DNA of 64,000 bases, taken from assembly GCA_950097015.1 (NCBI GenBank), contig CATNEN010000037.1, positions 2,097,501 to 2,161,500 of the forward strand, in the 5' to 3' direction. The notes under the pieces are model-generated. The model was not told where the DNA came from. It worked only from the letters and a program-made list of their open reading frames with translations, and made no database searches. Position numbers and translations under genes: made by a program. Shown piece by piece: positions 57,741 through 64,000 of this stretch. The first letter of the stretch is position 1; each line of letters opens with the position of its first letter. Source of the DNA: Macrostomum hystrix. Its lineage: Eukaryota; Platyhelminthes; Macrostomidae.

Positions 57741-57858
57741 AGCCAATTCTACTGGGCGACACAGGATCGGACGTAGAAGTTGAAGCTAGTACAGCTACTA
57801 GTTATTAAGGCTCCAGTGTCTCTCCTAAACGAGAAGTACTTAGACTGCTAGCTTACTC
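57741..57858. promoter_or_regulatory. putative bidirectional promoter
   Basis: Only 118 bases separate the start codons of the B-box/NHL gene (minus) and the LIM/transglutaminase-like gene (plus). A CCAAT string lies at 57743. If both starts are right, the two genes share their promoter and 5' leader space. This rests on the plus-strand start at 57859, which is less certain. Confidence 0.4.
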
Positions 57859-60800
57859 ATGGGTCCTATCTTTTCTGACTGCCTAGCCAATGAGCTTCAG
57901 TTCTTGCAGACTGCCCAAACTTCATACCTAAACCAATGCAGCCTGGCATGGAAGCGTGAAAAAGGCAAGGTAAATTCTAAAAATAGGTTTGACACATCAG
58001 CTGTAACCTTCTATTACTGTCAAACTGTAAGAGTCACAAATAAATATATTTGCAGATAAATATGCCCAAAATAGTGAAGAAAAAAGAAATTAAGGGGTGC
58101 GCACGTGGAGTTTTACCGTTTACGGAATGACTGGACAAAAAATAGCTGTTCAGTCCATGGACTGAGGGGAAACCACATCCACCTTCAATTACCCCAGCTG
58201 ATGCTGGTACCCACTTAACAGCTGGGTGAACTGAAGCAATCCAGAGCTAAGTGTCTTGCCAAAGCACACAAATTTTTCCAAAGGAGTCGGAATCGAACCC
58301 CTGACCACCAAGTCGAGAGTCCGACACTCTAACCACTTGGCTTCAGTACCTACAGATACTACCTAATAAACAAGTAGTATGTATAGCAGTTAATAAGCTT
58401 CCAATCCTACTCTAATTGGTTGACAGGAATGCGAATTAAAAAACCAACCATGCTTGAAGCATAAGAACGATAAATTAAAACTGGAGAAACAGGTGAGACA
58501 GGCAGACCGAGAGACAGAAACAGTGTTGGCCACAATGAACCGCAGACTGGTGTCTCAGTTTGCCACCGGACCGCAGCAGTGCTATCGCTGCAACAAGATT
58601 GTCTACCCCACTGAGAAAATCGGCCCCCTGAACGAGGCCGTGTTTCACAAGAACTGCTTCCGCTGCAGCGTGTGCAGCCTGTCCCTGACACTGAGCTCTT
58701 ACTGCTCAAATCCCACAGACTCAACAGACAGGGAGCTGTACTGTGCCAGCCATAGACCTCAGCTGAAAAATGCCCAGATGGATGTGGACACGGTGAGATA
58801 AGAATAAGTTCATGGGTCAAGTCTCTTAATGGGTCAAGTCTCTTGATGGGTCAAGTCTCTTGATGGGTCAAGTGTTCTTGATGGGTCAAGTCTTTTGATG
58901 GGTCAAGTCTCTTGATGGGTCAAGTCTCTTGATGGGTCAAGTCTCTTGTTGGGTCAAGTCTCTTAATGGGTCAAGTCTCTTGATGGGTCAAGTGTTCTTG
59001 ATGGGTCAAGCCTCTTGATGGGTCAAGTCAAGTATCTTGACGGGTCATGTCTAGGAGCAGATGTAGACATATGTCTATGTCTAAATGCTTCACGACCGCA
59101 GTCGGGTCTTATAATAATAACTGTAACTAATCTACTGCGTAATATATGATCCCGAAAATCTCTAATTTATTGTGTCTTTAGTGTAGTTGTGATTTGGAGG
59201 TGATAAAAGCCATAAAACTCCATAGGACAGTTAAAAGACTGATTGTGACAAAGAAAAAAATGCCACCTAAACTTCCCAGGTCGGAATGCGGACTGCGATG
59301 ACGGCGCAGACTCTGTACAACCGCAGTCGGGATCGGGACGCGGATGTGCACCGCGGCGGCCAGGTGGACGCTCAGGCGGTCAGCATCCGGCAGGCGGTGG
59401 CGGTAACCAGGATCCGGAAGGAGGGCAAGAAGGCCACCTTCAGCAGGCATCACTTCAATCCTGGGTGAGAAACAATTGAAGTGATTGCACACTTCCTAAA
59501 CCAAATTTTGAAGTTAATTCAGCAGCCAATCAGAAGCAAGCTTTGTTAAAAAGATTGCTAACCAAGTTAGAAAGTGTTTAGCACCAGCAAATCAGAAGCG
59601 CGAGAAAGACTAGAATAGTAGCCAATCAGAAGTGAAAATCTGGCTAGCTAGTCCATCTGAAATCAGGCGGAAATCCTCACACACCCGACAGTCCACGCCG
59701 CTCTGAACTGCTAGAAGCCCAGAAGGCGCTGGAGCAACGGCATCGAGCCGAAGAGGAGCGCCTGCTGCGAGAAATGATGGCCGAGCGGCAGCTGCAGGAG
59801 CAGCATCTCGAGGCCGAGATTAAAGATTGGGAGGCCCGCCTGCAGGAGATGACACGTCGGAAGGCCTCGGACACGGAGAAGGAGGCAGCCAGGCGGACCA
59901 TCCGGTTCAAGGAGGCGGAGCAGCGGGACGCCATCGTGTCACAGTTCCAGGAGCTGGCGCAGGAGAAGACAGCCGAGCTGGTGGCCAGACAGAGCCGGGA
60001 GATGCTGCAGCTGCTGGCGCAGAAACAGAAGGAGATTCAGGCAAGTTGAGCACCATATGGGACAGCGGACATATGGGTTGAGTGGTGGAGTACTGATTGT
60101 CTCAAAATCGACTCAATACAGAACGAGCTACTAGCCAAGGAATCGGCTGAGCTGCCGAACAGCACTGGTGTTGGAGCGGGTCCAGAAGGCAGTATATGTG
60201 ACACCGTCGGCAGAGGCACAGCTGTGGACTTCAGTGGCATGACAGACGCTCTGCCGCAGCAGCAGGCAACATCAGCCACCTCGATGTCAAGTTTAGTGGA
60301 CAGGCAGACACAGTCGGGCGTAGCTGCCGCTGCCTCTGAGCACGCTTTGCCTGCTGTTTCAGTGGCAGCTGATCGAACAACGCAATGGAATCAGCAGCAG
60401 CAGCAACAGGCCGTTCAACTGACCGATCGAACCACGCAAGCTCGCGAGCTTCTAACCATAGACAGCGCCTCCGACTCTCTGACAGACGCCGGTAGCAGCT
60501 CCGCGGATCCGCACGGAATGCTGAGCTTCATCCCGGATCGGGTGCCATCGCCCTGCGCCCCATCCCGGCCCAAGGAGTCGCTCTATACGGACGTTGGAAT
60601 CTTTGGTCAGCTCGACGATCACGTGATCCGCATAGCCGAAGGCAAGCAGCAGCTGACATTCACGGAGCTGGCGGAGCAGCTGACTGCCAACTGTATGTCC
60701 GAGCTGGAGAAGGTGCGGGCTATATTCCGTTGGATAACCGTGAAGGATTTGTCGACAATGCACATCGACAGCCAGTGGAACCCGAACACTCCGATGGGAT

Positions 60801-63800
60801 TACTCCGGGGCATCCAGTTTGGCACTGAGACCTACCATGTACTATTCATGCGGCTCTGCTCCTATGCTGGCATTCACGCGGTGGAAATCAAAGGTAGAGA
60901 ATGCGCGCGTGAAGGGGGTCAGTGGCAGAGCGGTTAGCGCGTTTGCCTCTTGCACCAAGGTCCCTGCTAACGGCACGTTTCCGCGGCGGGCCACATTCAT
61001 TTGGGGCGCAGCCGCTGAGAGAAGGCTCGGGGGCTTGTCGCGCAATTTACGTCCTTGAGGGCCAACCTCCAAGGCGCAGCGAAAGTGTACACTGCCTGAC
61101 GATGAGAAAGTCAGAGTAGATGTACACACCTATGTGAGTGTGTGCCTGCGTACAGTATCTGTGTGCATGTGTGCTCAGGAGTCAGCGAAATGGGCAGAAT
61201 TGCCTCTGCTGGCTGCGGGTCTAGTGTTACCAAATAATATGCTATTGCCCGCAGCCCTCCTGAAATTATTTTTGTTATTATTATGTGCTTGAACAGTATT
61301 TTATACCCTGAATGTGCATCTTGGCACTGCTTTAGTGGCTCATTTTTATGTTAATGAATTTGAGTAAGTTTTAAACTGTGAAATGCACGATTCTCCCAAA
61401 ATTTAATTCCAAATCCCATTCACACGCGAGTATATATTAAGAAACAGTGAAGAAGAAGAAGAAGTGCTATTAAGAAGCACTGTCTGCTTGTGTTCACACG
61501 CATGTTAAAATACCCCCTCGTTCTATAGTCCTATAGCAGAATAAAGAGATAATACAGAATAAGTAGCGAGAACATAAGTTTTCTGGATAGAAAGCTATTT
61601 AATTATTGTTGCAGAGTAAGCAAATTGTGTGCCTGTTGTAAGTTTGCAGCGAGTCTACCCACAGAAATTCATTTGCTATTTTTGATCACTAATTATGGGT
61701 TTGAGTTCTTTCAGCTTCAAACACAAAGAGCGCCCGGCAGAATCTCTATTCTTCTCAGAAAGCTAATTCTGATTGACAGCTTGTGCCCTAAGCCAGAAGA
61801 AACGATGGGAAAGGGTGGGCGACCAAAGAAATGCTAATGTTCCGAAAATAGTTTCGGAACAATAAATATCTTGTCTGAAAACCTGCCACTGCGATGTGTT
61901 ATGCTTTCAACTCGGTGTCTGGTTTTCAAACACGAATCGAACTTTATCCTCAAACATAACGATACGAACAGGTCAATGATTGCGCATCATTTTGATGCAT
62001 CTGAGTACCTCGAAAATGACAAGATTAAAGTATTGCTTTTGTCAGCCAAGTCGAAAAAATGTCAATCAAGTTGAGAATCCCCATTCATTGCAGTAGCAGC
62101 CGCTGCCATAGAACTACACTCGACCATAGACAAAAAGCCAACCAAGTGGATAATTTCAAACTGCACTCTCCTATAATAACTAATCAAGCTTTTATATTAA
62201 AACGCTCTTCTCTGAGGCTTAAAGTCGATCGAATAGACTAGGATTTCAAACCAAGCTATTTAGGCCATATAGAACGAGCATTCTACAATGCAAACACAAA
62301 CACAAATGCCTGCAGCAACCTCGCACAGATCACCAGCGTCTGATTGATGCTATCGATAACGGGAACTCGCGTTAAAACTTGGCGCCAAATTGAACACTTT
62401 GAAGTCAACCATCCAAGCGGTGGACGCAGAGATGCAACTTGCTGTTTTTTAAACACAATTTAGCACATTTAACACATTTTAACATGGCAATTTATTTACA
62501 ACTGTGTAGCTAACGATACGCGGTTTACGAACTACGAAATACATATATGTCAATTCAAAACAACTCTCAGTTGTTGTTAATATATGGTTGATTTTTTACT
62601 AGAATTCTCCACTTGGTTGGCTTTTACTCGTATCAACTTGATTGGCTTCTTTGTCTATGGTCTAGTTCTATGGGAGTGGCTTCTACTGCGGTGAATGGGT
62701 ATTCTCAACGTGATTGACTTTATTCTCGACTTGGCTCTCACAAGCGAGTCGCTAGTGAAACGTGAGTGCTGACAAAAGCAATACTAGATTCAATCAATGC
62801 TGATAGTCTTCCAGAAAAAATCCAAATGAAGTACATTTGATAGGCCTTATTAACAAGTTGATAGTAGGATATCCGTTCTTCTCGTGATGCGAATCCGGTT
62901 TTATCGTAATGGCCTTAATTTGACAAACTCTGCTCAGCACAATCTTCAAGCCTCTAAAAACCGCGGATGACGTGATCCGCAGGCTACTCAAAATCGGTGG
63001 GATACGAGCCGGGCATGCAATTTCGCAATGCGCACAAATTCAAAAACACTTGGAACGCAGTGTTCATCGATGGCGACTGGCGCCTTGTGCAGTGCAACTG
63101 GGCGGCAAGGCATATTGTACAGAATCGGACTAGAAGGGCCTCTGCTGTTGCTTGTGAGATTGTTTTCGATTTAAAATGAGAAATTGTGGCTAAACAGTGC
63201 TTGAAGGTCAAAACACCGATCAGTATACCATAATTACGTCGACTAAAAACTGATTTTTGTTTCAGCTACACAGCAGCAGCAGCAGCAGCAGTCGCAAACG
63301 CTGTCCTCGGGCTCCACCATGATCCAACAGGTAGACAGCAATAATCTTCGATACCATTACGACGAGCACTACTTCCTGACAGATCCGGAGAAGTTTATAT
63401 ACGAATTTTTCCCATTCGAACCGAAATGGCAACTATTAGAAAGGCCGATAGGCCTCACAGACTTCGAGGAGCTGCCGTTTGTTCGCTCAGCCTTCTTCCA
63501 CTGCGGCATGGAGTTCCCGGCTGGCACAAAGGCGCTATTGGAGGCAAACGAGTTCGGAGGCGCCAGCCTGGAGATCAGCCTGCGACAGCTGGATCTGCCG
63601 CTAATCTGCCACTACCAGTTCCGCTGCGCAGATACCGGTGCGGCCTATTATCAGGGTGCTCAGCTTGACAGGTTGGCCTCCATATTAAGATTGTATCCAT
63701 CTTACTTCATTAATGTTCAGCTTCAGGTGGAATCTCTTGTGTTAATACTTGAAGTATACCTGTCGATGTGTGAATTCTTAAAACCATTTGGTTATTCCCT

Positions 63801-64000
63801 TCACTCCGCAGGTACATATTCTTCTCGGTGCCAACACCAGGCAGCCTGATATTTGACGTGCACGTGCCCAGCCGCCAGACCTACCACCTGGAGATATTTA
63901 CCGCGGTGGTGCCGCCGCATAGTCCAGCTCTGTATGGCAACCAGGTGCGTCTGAAATCGGTAGCCAAGTTCAAGGTGTCTGCTGCGGCGCTACAGAAACG
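57859..64000 (+). CDS. hil: hillarin/LTD-1-like LIM and transglutaminase-like protein (runs off right edge)
   Basis: Eight exons seen: 57859-57969, 58427-58792, 59280-59464, 59692-60040, 60122-60893, 62983-63153, 63266-63671, 63812-64000 (open). All phases match; about 849 residues are visible. Exon 2 has a LIM domain (CYRCNKIVYPTEKIG, then FHKNCFRCSVC). Exon 4 is a long coiled coil. Exons 5-6 carry the KY-type transglutaminase-like domain (FMRLCSYAGIHAVEIKGYSK, then NTWNAVFIDGDWRLVQCNWA). Exons 7-8 carry the family's C-terminal region (YDEHYFLTDPEKFIYEFFP, WQLLERPIGL) after a polyglutamine run. Cys583 is kept, but Thr617 and Gln631 stand where His and Asp of the triad are expected. Related proteins sit in muscle or cortical cytoskeleton. 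The intron after exon 4 starts with GC instead of GT. Exon 1 is the least certain; ATG 58535 is an alternative start. Confidence 0.85.
58166..58346 (-). mobile_element. tRNA-headed SINE with a conserved-domain-like body
   Basis: On the minus strand it starts with AAGCCAAGTGGTTAGAGTGT (A box) and GGGGTTCGATTCCG (B box), followed by TTGGCAAGACACTTAGC and TTCACCCAGCTGTTAAGTGG. The body resembles the deeply conserved SINE central domains reported in many animals; this is from memory and the exact family is not settled. It lies in intron 1 of the LIM/transglutaminase-like gene and is unrelated to the 2327/60914 family. Confidence 0.65.
58803..59050. repeat. 17-bp minisatellite, LIM/transglutaminase-like intron 2
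   Basis: About 14 units of GGGTCAAGTCTCTTGAT, the reverse complement of the 50180 and 55215 arrays. It begins within 20 bases of the exon 2 donor. Confidence 0.95.
60914..61284 (+). mobile_element. tRNA-derived SINE, copy 2
   Basis: Full-length relative of the 2327 element: head GTCAGTGGCAGAGCGGTTAG, body through GCCCGCAGCCCTCCTG, and an ATT-rich tail. Its B box region (ACGTTTCCG) is degraded. It lies about 20 bases after the exon 5 donor of the LIM/transglutaminase-like gene. Confidence 0.88.
61285..62028. other. AT-rich unique intron sequence
   Basis: A GAAGAAGAAGAAG run near 61453. A 70-codon frame at 61625-61837 has no family match. Nothing else recognised. Confidence 0.45.
62029..62785. 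mobile_element. long inverted repeat (fold-back or MITE-like element)
   Basis: AGTATTGCTTTTGTCAG at 62029-62045 is the exact reverse complement of 62769-62785. The arms continue inward with imperfect matches: GCCAAGTCG, GTCAATCAAGTTGAGAAT, CATAGAACTA, CATAGACAAA and AGCCAACCAAGTGG. The left arm ends near 62150 and the right arm begins near 62609. The right arm has two extra inserts, one of about 31 bases (62736-62768). The 460-bp centre has no coding potential that I can see. It lies in intron 5 of the LIM/transglutaminase-like gene. Confidence 0.75.

Overview
This is a window of animal nuclear DNA. Every recognisable gene is split into short exons by GT-AG introns, apart from one GC-AG intron. 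The gene families are metazoan: LIM-homeodomain, kainate-type glutamate receptor, LIM/transglutaminase-like, B-box/NHL and REXO1. Exons are GC-rich, while introns and gaps are AT-rich or made of tandem repeats. tRNA-headed SINEs and a Ty3/gypsy LTR element are present. A spiralian invertebrate, perhaps a free-living flatworm, would fit, but the sequence alone does not fix the taxon.

Layout, left to right. (1) 1-6578, minus strand: the 5' part of a REXO1 RNA exonuclease gene, four exons with matching phases; the nuclease domain lies beyond the left edge. (2) 6957-7316, minus: a small two-exon gene of unknown function, 378 bases upstream of the REXO1 start. (3) 7317-16675: a gene-poor stretch with a 10-bp array of about 3.8 kb and an 18-bp array. 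(4) 16676-26538, minus: a two-exon lmx1 LIM-homeobox gene whose single 8.8-kb intron carries four large minisatellites. (5) 26539-31996: a mostly repetitive spacer between the divergent lmx1 and receptor genes. (6) 31997-44191, plus: a complete 14-exon kainate-type ionotropic glutamate receptor, 899 codons, with at least eight introns filled or partly filled by tandem repeats. (7) 45528-48714, plus: a 12-exon leucine-rich-repeat protein, 530 codons. (8) 49824-57740, minus: a three-exon B-box/NHL-like gene of 517 codons, with a young gypsy element (50687-55214) inside its second intron. (9) 57859-64000, plus: a hillarin/LTD-1-like LIM plus transglutaminase-like gene, eight exons visible, running off the right edge. 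Genes 8 and 9 are head to head with 118 bases between start codons.

The dominant feature is the minisatellites. More than twenty arrays with units of 8 to 42 bp fill introns and spacers, and most have a unit unlike the others. They produce many long repetitive open reading frames that are not genes. Two unit families occur at more than one site: a 23-bp family in two introns of the receptor, and a 17-bp family in introns of the two divergent neighbours, in the same orientation relative to transcription.

The genes do not form an obvious pathway. The gene models were built by joining exons at splice sites whose phases match and whose translations continue a known family; none was tested against transcripts.
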